Shown: positions 24,201 through 34,526, counted from the first letter of the stretch. The stretch is DNA of 64,000 nt from Procambarus clarkii (GCF_040958095.1 NC_091199.1:32055041-32119040), one strand, 5' to 3'. Notes: generated by a model not told the origin, from the sequence alone. Translations and numbers: made by a program.

Positions 24201-27200
24201 TTTCATTTTAGTAAAATAATAAGTGTATTTGCAGGCCTGAATGTTGCACATGATTTTCAAGCCATGCAGAACACTTTATTTAATGAAGCACAAATTTACT
24301 TGCAGACAACAAAACGTCCCCAAACAGCAGGAACTCTCTTCAAAAATTCAATGGTTGCTCTAGTGAAAAATCTTGCCAGCAAGGAGCCATATTATATTCG
24401 CTGTATCAAACCCAACGACCAGAAGTCTCCTGTAATCTTCGACCAAGAGAGAGTCATTCACCAGGTGAGGTTGTATATTTGTGCTCTAGTTGCTCGTTAC
24501 TCACTCGTGCATTTACCTGGATTTATCTAGAGTCAGTTCCGAGGGTACCTCTACTCCACAAGCACAACCTGGGGCCAGGCTTATACCGTAATAACAAGAT
24601 CTGTGTATAGCTGTTACTTTTACATTTTATGCAATTTTGTACTAATGAAGGAAATGTGAACTGTGGAAGAGTATTGATGCATATGTTTCAGTTCTACAAG
24701 TTCACATGTGTTTGTAACTGATAACTGAAGGATACTAATGATTAATAAACAATCTTGCCTCTAACAGGTAAACTATCTTGGTCTAGTGGAGAACTTAAGA
24801 GTGCGAAGAGCTGGATTTGCATACAGGCAGAGTTATGATCGCTTCCTCAGGAGGTAAGTTTAATCAGTTATTCTAGTAAAGTATTTCATTAGCTATAAAT
24901 TCAAATGTAAGCATAAAAAATAAGTGTTAGTGGCTTTTTAAGACTGCATTTAATGACCAAAATCTATACATAAACAACTCATTGTATCTTTTGATATATA
25001 AATTGGAATAAATAACTGCAGAAGGATGCTAGGATAATAAATAACATGCTATGGCAAATAAACCTGATAATGGTCCAGGACTGACCGAAACGTTGTCGTC
25101 GTCTCTTCACTTTCTAGTGTGTGGTTTGGTCAATATTTTCCAGTCATGTTATTGTGACTCATCTGCATGCTATAGCAAAATTTGGAAGATTTTAATGGCT
25201 GAAAATCTAGACAACAACAATTATTCTTGAGAGGACAAGACCACTAAAGTGTCTGGAGGCAGAGTTTAAGTGCTCGAAGCTTAAAACGTAATCTTGTGCC
25301 ATGTTTGATTTTTCAACAAGCGTTATAGGAGAGCTTATTCAATTTGCTTAATAAATGTTACTTTTATATGTAGTTCATTGTCATGTATGTTTTGAAAGCT
25401 GATTCTTAAGGTATAAAATTCATATAGCTTAGCAAAAATAGGAATGGGGTCATATTTTTTGTTAATTTTGTTAATCTTTATATTGTTATATTTTATAATT
25501 GTTTGATTATTGTTTTTATGTAATGCTATTACTGTACTGTATTAATAGTAATCATACCTTCATGAATAATAGATGAAAATGGATTGACGTGTTTTGTTAC
25601 AATTATGTTTCAGATACAAGATGATCTCTCAGTACACTTGGCCCAACTTCCATGGTGGTACAGACCGAGAGGGTACCAAGATCCTAGTAGAGGAGCAGGG
25701 CTTCACCAATGACGTCAAATACGGCAACACTAAACTCTTCATTCGCTCTCCCCAAACACTCTTCGCTTTGGAACAGGTATCGGTTATTTTTTAATAAAGA
25801 ATAATTATTTTTGACAGGTCTGCTTGATATAATTTTATATTAACAAACTATTATATAATTGTTTTAATAATTGGGGACGACAGGATTAGATAATTTATTA
25901 GCGACGTTTTATTAGGCTACAACCGAAAGGTCCCCAGGATTGATTCTGACAGCAGGACAGAAGTGTTTATGTAGTTTCCTTTCACCTGATGTATCAGTTC
26001 ATCTAACAAATACATATCTGAAGAGTTGGGCAACTTTTGTGGGCTCCATCCTGGAGAAGGTCAATAATTGGCCAAGGGGAGTCCTCAGTAATTACAGGCG
26101 GCCTGTCGCAGACTTCGGGAAGCCAACCCATGCTAAATATTCTCACTTGCTAACTATTGCACGTGTCCACCCAAATTATTTAGCCTGAACAAATATTGAA
26201 TCAAGAATTTTCTGAATGGTAGCTGTAAATTTTTAAATATAGCCGTGTTAATGACAGTGTGAAGGTACTACACTGTAACTGTATAAACAAGTGAATGTGA
26301 TATAGGCTGATTGGTTGTACATGAAAGAGAAATTACTGTAAAAAAGGAAGTTCTGATAATTTTCCCTGTTTTAGATTATTTCATTTTGAAACTTCCTAAA
26401 CATGATACGTTAGTATAAATTTATTTCGTTATTATAACAATAATGGATTAGGACTGTAATGATTATCAGTGCTTGAAAAAATGTACTGTATATGGTTTAA
26501 TTTATGCTTTAATAACTATGCTCTCTGAATTCTCTCTTATAGGGAAGAGCAAAACTGATCCCAGGAATCGTAATTTTCCTGCAAAAAATGTGGCGTGGAG
26601 CCATTTGTCGGATGCACTACAGACGCATGTGTGCGGCCATCACCATTCCTGCGACACTACAGGCTCTACAAGATGCGATCCTACATACTCGAGCTCAACA
26701 GAGTATTTAGGTGAGTCTTTTGGATTGAGTATTGGTGTGTTTGGCATTTATTGTATACTAAATACTGTTGGTTCAGATTGTCAAGTATCAAGTAATAAAC
26801 GTTGCATTGGATTTTTAGAATACAAGTACAGTTTAAATATTTTAGGTCCTTGTTTTAGTACAGTGCCATTAAAAAAACAGCAGTATTTGATTTCATAATT
26901 GGGCAGTGGGGTCAGTTTTTTAAACATTGTATCAGATTTAATAGAATAGAATTGAATTCTATTCTATTAAATCTGATATAATGTTTTATGTAAATCTTAT
27001 GTAAGGCCATAAGAGGAGGATAAGGAATGAAAACGTACAAAATACTATTGCAAGTTTGTTTCATCAGAAATGTGAGGCAAATGCAGGACTTCGGTAAGCA
27101 TGTGCGATGGCCCGCCCCTCCCCTAGTGTTACGCTCGACAGTGTCTGATTTTCAGAGCATACACAGCCGGTGGAGGGCTCACATGATCCTCTCTAATATA

Positions 27201-30200
27201 GACAAGGCAGAATGGCCTCAACTTCGCATCAAGGTAATCTATTTATACTCATATTTGTTAAATTGGTGTAACTTGGGGTGGTGTGTGTTGATGCTTGACC
27301 CGTACTGGTTAGCCTAGGGTTACTGTAGGTCTGCAGATAACACGGTCAGCACCATTTTTCTCAATCATAAGTATATTTTACCATGTTCTTTGTTGTTAAA
27401 GTGAATCAAATATTTCTCAGTACAAGCGTGATTATGAGCACAAATTCCTGTTTTAGCAATTATTCACCTTTGGTATTTAAATTGATCAATTATTTTTTAT
27501 CCTTAACGGTTCAGCTTTGTTTCACGCACACCTTTACCTTCTTCCTCGACTTCCGTAGCTTAATTTGTGTTCACATTCAGTTTGAACAGTGTTCTCACAT
27601 ACCTCAATTACATTTTAACATTAGTGAGATGGTAGCCCTCAGGTAATTAGTCTATATAACTCTCTTCACTCTTGATAAAAGAACTACATCATCTGTATCC
27701 ATAATACTTGGTGTATATATATATGTATATAAAATCTACCATCAATTTCTTAAACAAATTTTGAATATGGCAGATAATCTTTTTATAAATACTTTTATGG
27801 GTTCAAATTTGCCTAAATATATAATAATTTTGGTTTATGACAGGTCATTGCTGGAGATGCTTTGATGGGTAAACGAGTAGATTGGGGTGTGAGGGAGAGC
27901 TGGGTGGGCAACTACTTGGCAACTACAAAAGAGAATCCTGAAGCTTCAACCTTTGAGTCTGCCGTCAGAAACATGCGTAACAAAGATGGATTCAGAGAGG
28001 TGAGTGTACGGGCTTCAAGCATACGAAATAGTGGTGGTATAAAACGGAGGGTGTGGTGGTGGGGAGTATTGAACAAGAGAAAGATGGAACAAGAGGAGTG
28101 TGTGGAAGATGGGGAGGGGGGGGTGTGGAAGAGGAGGAGGCAGGCTGGTGTGGAAGAGGAGGAGGGGGGTGTGGAAGAGGAGGAGAAGGAGGGGGTGTGG
28201 AAGAGGAGGAGGAGGGGGTGTGAAAAAGGTAGTGGTGAAAGAAGAGGAGGAGGATGATTGGGGGTGAAAGAGGAGGAGCAGGAGAGGGTGGAGATGTATG
28301 AGAACAAAAAAGTGGTGCACGTGTGTATGATAATATATACAGTACTGTATACATATAAATAAATACAGGATTGTGGGAGACTCTTTATTAAAGAGTCAAT
28401 AGAATGTCTTAAGTAGCATCTTCTGCAGTGCATGTTGGAAGCATGGCTTGTGATAGTGAATGGCTTGGAATAAAGATGGGGATATCAGTATAGTAACGTG
28501 CATTATTGTGGCTCAATCGTTTAATATACAATGTGTGTTTTTTTTTTAGGTGTTGTTCTCCAGCTTGGTGAGAAAGATTAATAAAAAGGACAAGATGGCA
28601 GAGCGTGCAATTATGCTGACAGACAAACAGATTTACAAGTTGCACAGCAAGACTTTTAAGCCTCTCAGATCACCCATTCCCATTTTGGAGGTACAGTATC
28701 AGTGTGTTTTGTGGACAAAGGACAGGAGCTGCCAACAAATTGTTAGAGGAATTGCCAGTCAAGGAATTCAGTTTTAATTAGGCATCGTCTGTATCAATTA
28801 ATACAAATGATGTTTTACTAGGTGAAGAGTTTCGTTAGTAAAACTTGGTTGGTCATGAAGGCTTGTCCTTGACTGATGTTCGTGTTGAACTGATGGCATT
28901 TAATACAGTTGTTGTTGTTTTGTACTGGTGCTCTTTTTAAATAGGTGTATATATATAATGCCTAAATTTAGCCATTAAAATTTTCATCTATTTTGTCAAT
29001 ATGTATCACCACTTTAATTATATCTTTCATTAAATTTGTTTACTAGCTAAAACTTTAACAATTTGTATGAGTTATGAATAAATCTTATAATGCTGGCTCT
29101 GACTTCTTAGTTTGATTTGTATTTTTTAGTAAGAAGCTTAATTCTACTTGGGTTGTTGCCCTGTTCCATTACAGGTGAGCGGAGTGAGCGTCAGTCCTGG
29201 TCAGGACCAGTTGGTGATTATCCACTTAAGAGGCGGCAACGATCTAGTTATCTCCCTCTCATCACAATCCAATGCTAATCGTGTTGGAGAATTAACAGGA
29301 CTCCTCCTCAGACAGTATCAACTGTAAGTGAAAACCATACTGGCCCTTATTAGTTTGAATTGTTTAAACATATTTTCTAGAGGGGTCTTGCCCCTGTTCA
29401 CTTTTTCCCATCACCACTCTTTCCCCCCCCCCCCCTGTCCAACCACTTGAGCTGGACGGTAGAGCGACGGTCTCGGCTTCATGCAGGTCGGCGTTCAATT
29501 CCCGACCGTCCAAGTGGTTGGACACCATTGCCTGCTCCCCCGTCCCATCCCAAATCCTTATCCTGACCCCTTCCAAGTGCTATATAGTTGTAATGGCTTG
29601 GCGCTTTCCCCCCTGATAGTTCCTTCCCTCCTTCCCCTCCCTTCCCCCCCTCCCCCTTAAAATCCCCCATATCTTTCCCTTTTCCCCCTCTTCTTCCCAT
29701 CTCCCCTCTTCCAACTTCTTCCCCTCTCCTTCGCTCTTCACCCTCTCCCACCTTTAAAACTCTATGGAAAACACATCTCTGATCCAATTTCAGACTATGA
29801 AAATTGCAGAGGGGTCACTATGGATGCTGATATTTGTTAAAGGGTGTCACTGGAGCTGACTTCAACTTGCCTAATACACTAATCTATCCCCCATGTGGCA
29901 TCTTGGAAAGTTGAGTGAGGCTAGCTGCAACCTTCTGGCCTCCTACTTTAAATATACTCAGACTAAGACATTCTTTTTCATAGACATTGATTAATTCAAA
30001 TTAAAAATATGTTCATAAATATTTGTAGTTATAATTAATTTACACAAAATTGCAGTACATTTATTTATTTATAACAATTATGATCTCTCTTGAAATCATA
30101 AGTGATTTATATATTTTTTCTATGAAAATATGACTAGCATATTGTTGGGTGTCGATACAAAGATTTGCAATGTTTTTTGTCATGAATGTTTCTCTCCAAC

Positions 30201-32378
30201 AGTCTTAACCGCTCAGAATTGCGTGTGGTAGTGGGTCCGACTCTGCAGTGCATGCTAGGCAGCAAGTCCCGAGTGGTGGTGGTTGAGGAGAGTGATGTTA
30301 GCACGTTTGCTGCATTTAGGTAAGTATACTTTTTTTCTTAAATATTTATAACTCTCCACAGCATGGAAGTTGGAAACTGGGTTATGATAATGTATAAATG
30401 TACAGTATATATAAGTGTAATCCTCACTCTAATGAATTCCTAGAGGGGGTCCGAATAGGTTATATTTGGTACAAATTGTTCAGTGTAATACACAAATGTT
30501 CCATTAAAATGAGGATTGTTCATCCAAACCATCGGTGAGGCCAAGCGTCCTGGGGGTGGCTTTGTTAATATCATCCACGACTGACCTAATCAGAGTGTGA
30601 ACTATTGAACTTAAAAATCCACTTAAAAACTTTTAATCAAACTCAAATATGACATAATTTACAAAATTATATTGTAAAATAATATATACACAAAATATTC
30701 ACAAAACAGTCAAAAGTGAATATTATTGTTATCCTGCGACATGTTGTCCTGCTACATGTTCATCATGGGGTCATGAATTTTAGTTCAAATATAAAATTTC
30801 AATATAAAACATAATTTTTGGTTAATACGGCAAACTATTGTACAAGTACTGTACTGTATTGTCACTCGACAAAAATTGGAAGATATACATAAAATTAAAT
30901 TTAAGATATAAAGGTGGTTCCAAGCGTGTGTAGTCAGTACACACATACATACACCATTGCTGGTTGGTGACTTAGTCAGAGATGGTATTGTCAATTATTG
31001 CATTATCATCACTGTAATTTGCCTGATTTATTAGCTACATGTCTTACTGGAGCATTCATCATGCTGAAGATGTTAAATGAAAATGCATTTCAGCTTTTTT
31101 ATCGAGTGTAAAAGTGACGACAATGGCTTGTGCTGTAAGCTACCTCCTGGCATGATGAAGCAGCCATCAGCTGATTAGCACACCAGAGGCAGGATGATAG
31201 TGGATGCCCCCAACCCCCTCCCTTCTTCCTTACCAGTTTGATAAGAAAATTCTATAATTTCACATGCTTGGTTTCAATACCTGCTTAATACATGCTTGTT
31301 GGAGTTTTGGGAGCTCTTCTTCTCCCCCTCTCCTCTTCTACTTCTACTTGATTTGTGAGAACTACTCTCAAGTTTATTTGTGATAATAATAATGATTTTA
31401 TATCACAATAATCGATCACAATAATGTTATATCACAATAATCACAACGATCACAATAATGATCGTATATTTAATTTTCATACTAAATTTTGGGCAAATAA
31501 TTGATCTATCATATGCTATATTAAAAATGAAGATTGCATAATAAAAAAATTTTGGTGAATATATTGAGACTGGTTAATGAGTAAATCCTTGTCATTATGT
31601 TAATATTAAGTTAATATATTAATATTAAGTTAATATATTGATCCCCTGTGTGCAGTTTTGTTTATTTTCAAATACAGTAGTATTGAAAAGACCTCATTTT
31701 ATTTTGGCAAAAATATTATATTTTGCTTTTTAAGATTGCAAAAAGTGACACGGCATCTAGTACAATAAATGAACAGTTGCCAGCCAGGCTCCAACTCATC
31801 AAAAACATCATATTTACTTGGTTAATGCCAGACTGTATCCCAGCATTCAATACTGATGATTGCTTACAAAATGTTGGTAGCATTTGTAATAGTAATTCCT
31901 ATTTTATGAGTACATGGCCATCATTTAATAAGTATAGTACATCTTTTCATATCTCTTTACAACAAAACTTAGTAATGCATGTATCTAATACTGTATCAGT
32001 ATGTTTTGGAATTCCTATTTTGCTGTGTTTCACTTCATATAAATGTGTCTTTCTACAGTAGCTAGTGGGTATTTTAGTATTGGTTCTTTCAATAACAGGA
32101 AAGGTACCAAGCGTGGCGACATGGTGTACTCATGGCCGATCTCCCTCAACAAGGAACTTCCTCCACCAACCAAAACACACGGCAGACAACCTCCTCCGCC
32201 ACCACCTTCTCGTTCTGCTGGAGCTAACAGCTATGGCAATGGGAATGGTTATGGCCATGGCAATGGAAGTGTTCCTGGCAATGGACACATCAAGGACAAT
32301 GGCTACACAAGCACCAGCAACAGCTTCATTCATGGAAATGGAAATAGTCGTGTTTATGCAAATACTGGTAGATATTAG
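9096..32378 (+). CDS. Myo31DF: Unconventional class I myosin, Myo1D/Myo31DF type (19 exons seen, 5' end missing)
   Basis: Single-headed actin motor that links membranes to actin; the fly orthologue Myo31DF sets left-right chirality. Coding exons: 9096-9202, 10670-10865, 11215-11434, 12530-12745, 19299-19502, 21310-21514, 21837-22006, 22610-22719, 23273-23423, 24306-24464, 24768-24853, 25614-25776, 26543-26710, 27068-27233, 27844-27999, 28550-28690, 29175-29323, 30203-30319, 32099-32378. All introns are GT-AG and phases join to about 1,053 codons if one extra C at 26648-26649 is discounted. Visible: P-loop GESGSGKT (residues 70-77 counted from the first full codon here), switch I NRNDNSSR (122-129), switch II DIYGFE (353-358), two IQ motifs (about 674-712), then a TH1 tail and a Gly/Asn/Pro-rich end. 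Wording such as [12 protein letters not shown] and RTLFALE-like stretches is closest, from memory, to fly Myo31DF. The first ~35-40 codons (start Met to FMxNLRKR-like) were not found and may lie upstream. Confidence 0.95.
9570..9650 (+). mobile_element. LINE 3' UTR fragment
   Basis: gcctggcctcaggccgggct and aacaactccc match the 3' UTR of the 1935-2330 family. Confidence 0.5.
10365..10575 (+). mobile_element. Main-family SINE in myosin intron 1
   Basis: B box gggttcgaatccc, then tgttcacctagaagtaagga and ttgcatcctgggcgagg. Confidence 0.65.
10670..10865 (+). CDS. Myo31DF: Myosin exon 2: P-loop
   Basis: Encodes [16 protein letters not shown] and the ATP-binding P-loop GESGSGKT at 10771-10794. 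The usual myosin P-loop is GESGAGKT, so the Ala is Ser here. Acceptor cgccag, donor gtgaga, ends in phase 2 (Arg split). Confidence 0.96.
11215..11434 (+). CDS. Myo31DF: Myosin exon 3: switch I
   Basis: Encodes [16 protein letters not shown], the switch I nucleotide-binding loop, and [10 protein letters not shown]. Acceptor ttttag, donor gtaaga, ends in phase 0 after FHSFYQ. Confidence 0.97.
11500..11595 (+). repeat. Dispersed repeat ending in tttctagtgtgtggtttggt
   Basis: gataatggtccaggacggac then agtttctagtgtgtggttt; a second copy lies at about 25068-25150. Confidence 0.65.
11745..12165 (-). mobile_element. LINE remnant, minus orientation, myosin intron 3
   Basis: Decayed copy of the decapod repeat whose other orientation encodes a reverse-transcriptase C-terminus; cgttcaagtgaatttatgtacattct is typical. 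A related piece lies at 60420-60610. Confidence 0.6.
12530..12745 (+). CDS. Myo31DF: Myosin exon 4: upper 50K region of motor
   Basis: Starts [10 protein letters not shown] and ends [11 protein letters not shown] in phase 0, matching the class I motor between switch I and the GN(I/V)xF block that opens the next exon. The following intron is 6.5 kb because of nested transposons. Confidence 0.95.
13330..13500 (-). repeat. LINE 3' UTR fragment with two small inverted repeats
   Basis: cagcctcgggtgaggctcga and gttgcttggagcg match the LINE 3' UTR. gcttggagcg pairs with cgctccaagc-like sequence, and ggaccaacc pairs with ggttggtcc. Confidence 0.5.
15225..16001 (-). other. Long open frame in the inverted-repeat spacer and right arm (258 codons)
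   Basis: GC-rich DNA with long open frames on both strands, so openness alone means little. The minus frame reads low-complexity Ser/Pro/Gly-rich protein with no recognised motif. Part of it ([12 protein letters not shown]) also occurs on the + strand of the left arm because the arms are inverted copies. A transposon-encoded protein is possible. Confidence 0.2.
16408..17130 (+). mobile_element. 5'-truncated CR1/L2-like LINE with (ATTGT)n tail
   Basis: Encodes the C-terminal end of a non-LTR reverse transcriptase: [16 protein letters not shown], then [45 protein letters not shown] to TAA. It ends in ATTGT repeats, the microsatellite type of tail used by CR1/L2 elements. AACC at 16404-16407 and 17131-17134 looks like a target duplication, and the interrupted sequence is intact in the left arm of the host element. 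Confidence 0.8.
17611..17651. repeat. Perfect 17-bp inverted duplication in the Tigger ORF
   Basis: tgcactttaatgaacct, seven-base loop, then its exact reverse complement at 17635-17651. Confidence 0.9.
19299..19502 (+). CDS. Myo31DF: Myosin exon 5: motor, ends at FGRDAFAK
   Basis: Starts GNIEFSSGG and ends GRDAFAK in phase 0. The acceptor atcatcag lies only 90 bp downstream of the right end of a Tigger-type transposon. Confidence 0.95.
19600..21270. other. Myosin intron 5, no element recognised
   Basis: AT-rich intronic DNA with a T-run at about 19852-19872. No open frame or repeat family is supported. Confidence 0.5.
21310..21514 (+). CDS. Myo31DF: Myosin exon 6: switch II and [15 protein letters not shown]
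   Basis: Encodes [10 protein letters not shown], switch [10 protein letters not shown], and the relay-helix block [17 protein letters not shown]. Acceptor attgcag, donor gtaagt, ends in phase 1 (Glu split). Confidence 0.97.
21837..22006 (+). CDS. Myo31DF: Myosin exon 7
   Basis: Encodes [15 protein letters not shown] and [15 protein letters not shown], the conserved relay region of class I myosins. Acceptor ccccag, donor gtaaag, ends in phase 0. Confidence 0.96.
22610..22719 (+). CDS. Myo31DF: Myosin exon 8
   Basis: Encodes [16 protein letters not shown] to EEFRI, with a split Lys. Acceptor ttctcag, donor gtgagt, ends in phase 2. Confidence 0.94.
23273..23423 (+). CDS. Myo31DF: Myosin exon 9: HYAGDV block
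   Basis: Encodes [19 protein letters not shown] and LFQDFKRLM, conserved in the lower 50K domain. Ends [10 protein letters not shown] at donor gtaggt, phase 0. Confidence 0.96.
24306..24464 (+). CDS. Myo31DF: Myosin exon 10: actin-binding and SH1-helix region
   Basis: Encodes [16 protein letters not shown] and [13 protein letters not shown], the conserved end of the lower 50K domain. Acceptor cttgcag, donor gtgagg, phase 0. Confidence 0.96.
24768..24853 (+). CDS. Myo31DF: Myosin exon 11: converter start
   Basis: Encodes [20 protein letters not shown], the SH helix/converter block. Acceptor taacag, donor gtaagt, phase 2 (Arg split). Confidence 0.96.
25068..25150 (+). repeat. Dispersed repeat, second copy
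   Basis: cctgataatggtccaggact, then ctttctagtgtgtggtttgg, as at 11500. Confidence 0.65.
25614..25776 (+). CDS. Myo31DF: Myosin exon 12: converter
   Basis: Encodes [12 protein letters not shown] and [17 protein letters not shown], ending the motor domain. Acceptor tttcag, donor gtatcg, phase 0. Confidence 0.96.
26543..26710 (+). CDS. Myo31DF: Myosin exon 13: neck with two IQ motifs and an apparent +1 frameshift
   Basis: The first part reads [17 protein letters not shown] (first IQ motif) and AAITI in the incoming frame. The second part, [20 protein letters not shown] (second IQ-like motif), is in the next frame. Removing one C of the CC at 26648-26649 joins them and restores the phase needed by exon 14. 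Read as given, the frame hits TAG at 26708-26710, the last three bases of the exon. Confidence 0.93.
   Translation, partial: GRAKLIPGIVIFLQKMWRGAICRMHYRRMCAAITIPATLQALQDAILHTRAQQSI
26924..26984. repeat. Long AT-rich palindrome in myosin intron 13
   Basis: Perfect 21-bp arms (26931-26951 and 26957-26977), extended to about 28 bp with one mismatch, around ttgaa. Confidence 0.9.
27068..27233 (+). CDS. Myo31DF: Myosin exon 14: start of TH1 tail
   Basis: Encodes [18 protein letters not shown] and SRWRAHMIL, matching the KHVKWPSPP block that follows the IQ motifs in Myo1D proteins. Acceptor catcag, donor gtaatc, phase 0. Confidence 0.94.
27844..27999 (+). CDS. Myo31DF: Myosin exon 15: TH1 tail
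   Basis: Encodes [20 protein letters not shown] and [11 protein letters not shown], corresponding to the basic lipid-binding TH1 region. Acceptor gacag, donor gtgagt, phase 0. Confidence 0.94.
28085..28260. repeat. GA-rich degenerate minisatellite in myosin intron 15
   Basis: Repeats of gtggaagaggaggagg. It produces long spurious open frames on both strands. Confidence 0.85.
28550..28690 (+). CDS. Myo31DF: Myosin exon 16: TH1 tail
   Basis: Encodes [20 protein letters not shown] and the [10 protein letters not shown] strand of the PH-like TH1 fold. Acceptor tttttttag, donor gtacag, phase 0. Confidence 0.94.
29175..29323 (+). CDS. Myo31DF: Myosin exon 17: TH1 tail
   Basis: Encodes [17 protein letters not shown] and [14 protein letters not shown], matching the SVSPGRDQL block of fly Myo31DF. 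Donor gtaagt, phase 2. Confidence 0.95.
29390..29640 (+). mobile_element. tRNA-derived SINE (different family) in myosin intron 17
   Basis: Head ctggacggtagagcgacggt with B-box-like gcgttcaattcccgac, body caagtggttggacaccattg and ccaagtgctatatagttgta, flanked by C-rich low complexity. Confidence 0.7.
30203..30319 (+). CDS. Myo31DF: Myosin exon 18: TH1 tail
   Basis: Encodes [16 protein letters not shown] and [17 protein letters not shown]. It ends in phase 2, which both candidate last exons (31094 and 32099) accept. Confidence 0.93.
31094..31178 (+). CDS. Candidate alternative last exon of the myosin
   Basis: After atttcag the 85 nt continue exon 18 in phase (AG+C = Ser), then read [20 protein letters not shown] and MKQPSAD before a TAG stop. 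The segment [11 protein letters not shown] resembles the last TH1 strand of Myo1D proteins. It lies in the last intron before the Gly/Asn-rich final exon, so it would be a mutually exclusive terminal exon giving a tail without that extension. The polypyrimidine tract is weak; no transcript evidence is available here. Confidence 0.45.
32099..32378 (+). CDS. Myo31DF: Myosin last exon: TH1 end plus Pro- and Gly/Asn-rich extension
   Basis: Acceptor aataacag; completes Arg, then reads [17 protein letters not shown] (last TH1 strand), [18 protein letters not shown], and a Gly/Asn/Ser/His-rich stretch of repeated GNG triplets to TAG at 32376-32378. Fly Myo31DF and vertebrate Myo1D end soon after the TH1 strand, so about 70 residues are an added low-complexity tail. 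Confidence 0.9.
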
Positions 32379-32409
32379 TTCCGATCAAAAGAATTAACTG
32401 ATGTGCTTT

Positions 32410-32415
32410 AATAAA
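32410..32415 (+). terminator. Candidate polyadenylation signal AATAAA
   Basis: First AATAAA after the myosin stop codon. Inferred from the hexamer and its position only. Confidence 0.35.
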
Positions 32416-33394
32416 TTATCGAAATAGAGATTTATTAGTTAGAGCAGAGATAGTGAATGCGTGCCTTACTTGATAGTGCTCGTAACATATTGTGTGCTAG
32501 AGATAATCAACTGATACAATTCTATATATTCTTGTATATTTTCTCTGCAACCATACAGATAATGGCAATGCATTTTTCACATTCATTAAGTAGTTTGCAT
32601 TTAATATCATCACCATTCATTTCACATGTTAATAATAGTCATTCTTTTTAATTCATCTCATATCTCTTGATACCATAATCTGCTTTACTCTTTCTTGCTT
32701 CATAAACGTTTTAAGTAATGCCTTGTGAAATCTGTCTGGTACAATAGCTTATAAAATATTTAATAAAATTTCTACTAAATATTAATATGCAATACTTCCG
32801 TATCTTCAGATTTAAGGGTTTTAGGTACATATTATACTTGTTTTCCAGTGCTTTGTATATTATTATTTCTACTACATATCTGACTTTTTTGATTCTTAGT
32901 TTAAGAAGGCCATCCTATTTTTTATATAGGGTGAAGCTTTTCATGAGCATAATATTTTTCGAGACTTCAGCCGAGTTGTCATGGGTTTCATATGATGAGA
33001 TCGTTAGTGACAGAGAGGCAGCATGAGCTATGGTATTCATGTTAAAGCTGAAGTTAAACCACTTGCTGGTTTTAATTTGTTTAGTTTTGTCTTGAAGGTT
33101 TGGTCACTATTCTTCTTCATATTAGCATGAATAAATAGCTTGTTGCCTTATTGTTCGACCATGATTCAACCTTTGGTTTGAAGATCAGAACATCTTTTCT
33201 TATGCTTCTGTTCATTGTGGGATAGTAACTTATAAATTAGAGCACCCTACCAATGAAAATGGAATATAATGGATTATAACAAGAAAAGGATAACCTGTAC
33301 AGGTTGTGTATGTTGGGCAAGATATAGCATTAACTTGAATAAATTGTCATTAGTTGTCATATCAACTACTGTCAGTTGTCAAACTGTCATGTCA

Positions 33395-33490
33395 TCCACT
33401 CATAACTGAGTAGATAGAGGTTCTGCCTCACACACATGAGGTCCATGGTTCAAGTCTCCTAAAGCCCAGGTGAATGAAATTAACTTATAT
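33395..33490 (+). mobile_element. Second-family SINE copy
   Basis: gagtagatagaggttctgcc, B box ggttcaagtct, cccaggtgaatgaaat. Confidence 0.55.
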
Positions 33491-34526
33491 ATTATCAAAT
33501 AATTTTATGGATTCAAATATTCTCTGAAGTTTGGATAAATAGAATGCTTCAGTTTTCCTGTTTATCACATACAAGATGTCTCGTTAAAATATATAACTGT
33601 AAATAAGTAAAATGATTTAAATATAATTAAGATTCTTATTCTGTCTTCATTTCTGATGCCTTGTTATTCCTGGGAAAACTTCTTCAATGGGAGTTAGGCT
33701 GTATACAGAAGAAAAGCTCCTTGTTATTCCTATCCAAACACAACCTTTTAGCTTTTTCTATTGCCCTCAGTGTTAGAATTTCTATTTGTGATTATTTTGT
33801 ACTGTGCTTTTATCAAGAATGAGTCCGAAACAATTTATTTTTAAATAAAACAAATTGATTAATCTAGAACTAATCGACAGGGAGACCTATCACGTAATGA
33901 ATGATGTGTGGAAATTTGAGGCTATCTCACTATAGATCGCAGTAAGTAATTGTTCAAAAGATTCTAATAAACTATAAAGTTGTAAATATGACTGACTGGT
34001 ACTTCTGCCAAGATCTATCTGTAGCATTTTAGAGAGGCAACCATTGTATATAATTATGAGACTACAATATGTGGAAACTGCAGAAGAGGAAAATTTGTGT
34101 AATGTTCCTACAATCTTGATCAGATAATGTAGTGATGCTATAATAAGCTCATTCCAAGAGGTGTTCAGTCAAATTGCCTAGTTATCTTTATGTACTTGAG
34201 AATTTATCCTTGAAATATATCATACATATTTTATCAACTGGACAACATAGCCAGTTAATAACATGGTAGATGTTCATCCCTTAAAGAATAGCTTCATTAT
34301 GGTGGTAGAGAAAGTACCTTTGCAACAAACTTGAAATTTATTTAGCCCTTTTAAAGATTAATTCATGAACATTGCACAATGATTTGAGACTGTAGAAGCA
34401 CATTTTTTCAGATAATTAGTGGAAAAGCAATGTCTGAAGTTTTACTGCCATTGTGTTCAGAGTACCACTGAAGAAAGAAACTTGTTTCTACTAAACAACT
34501 AAAGTTTTGTTTTGTATTGTTTACTT

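Noticed and set aside
27862-28433. Long frames over 28.0-28.4 kb
   Set aside because: They arise from a GA-rich minisatellite in a myosin intron.
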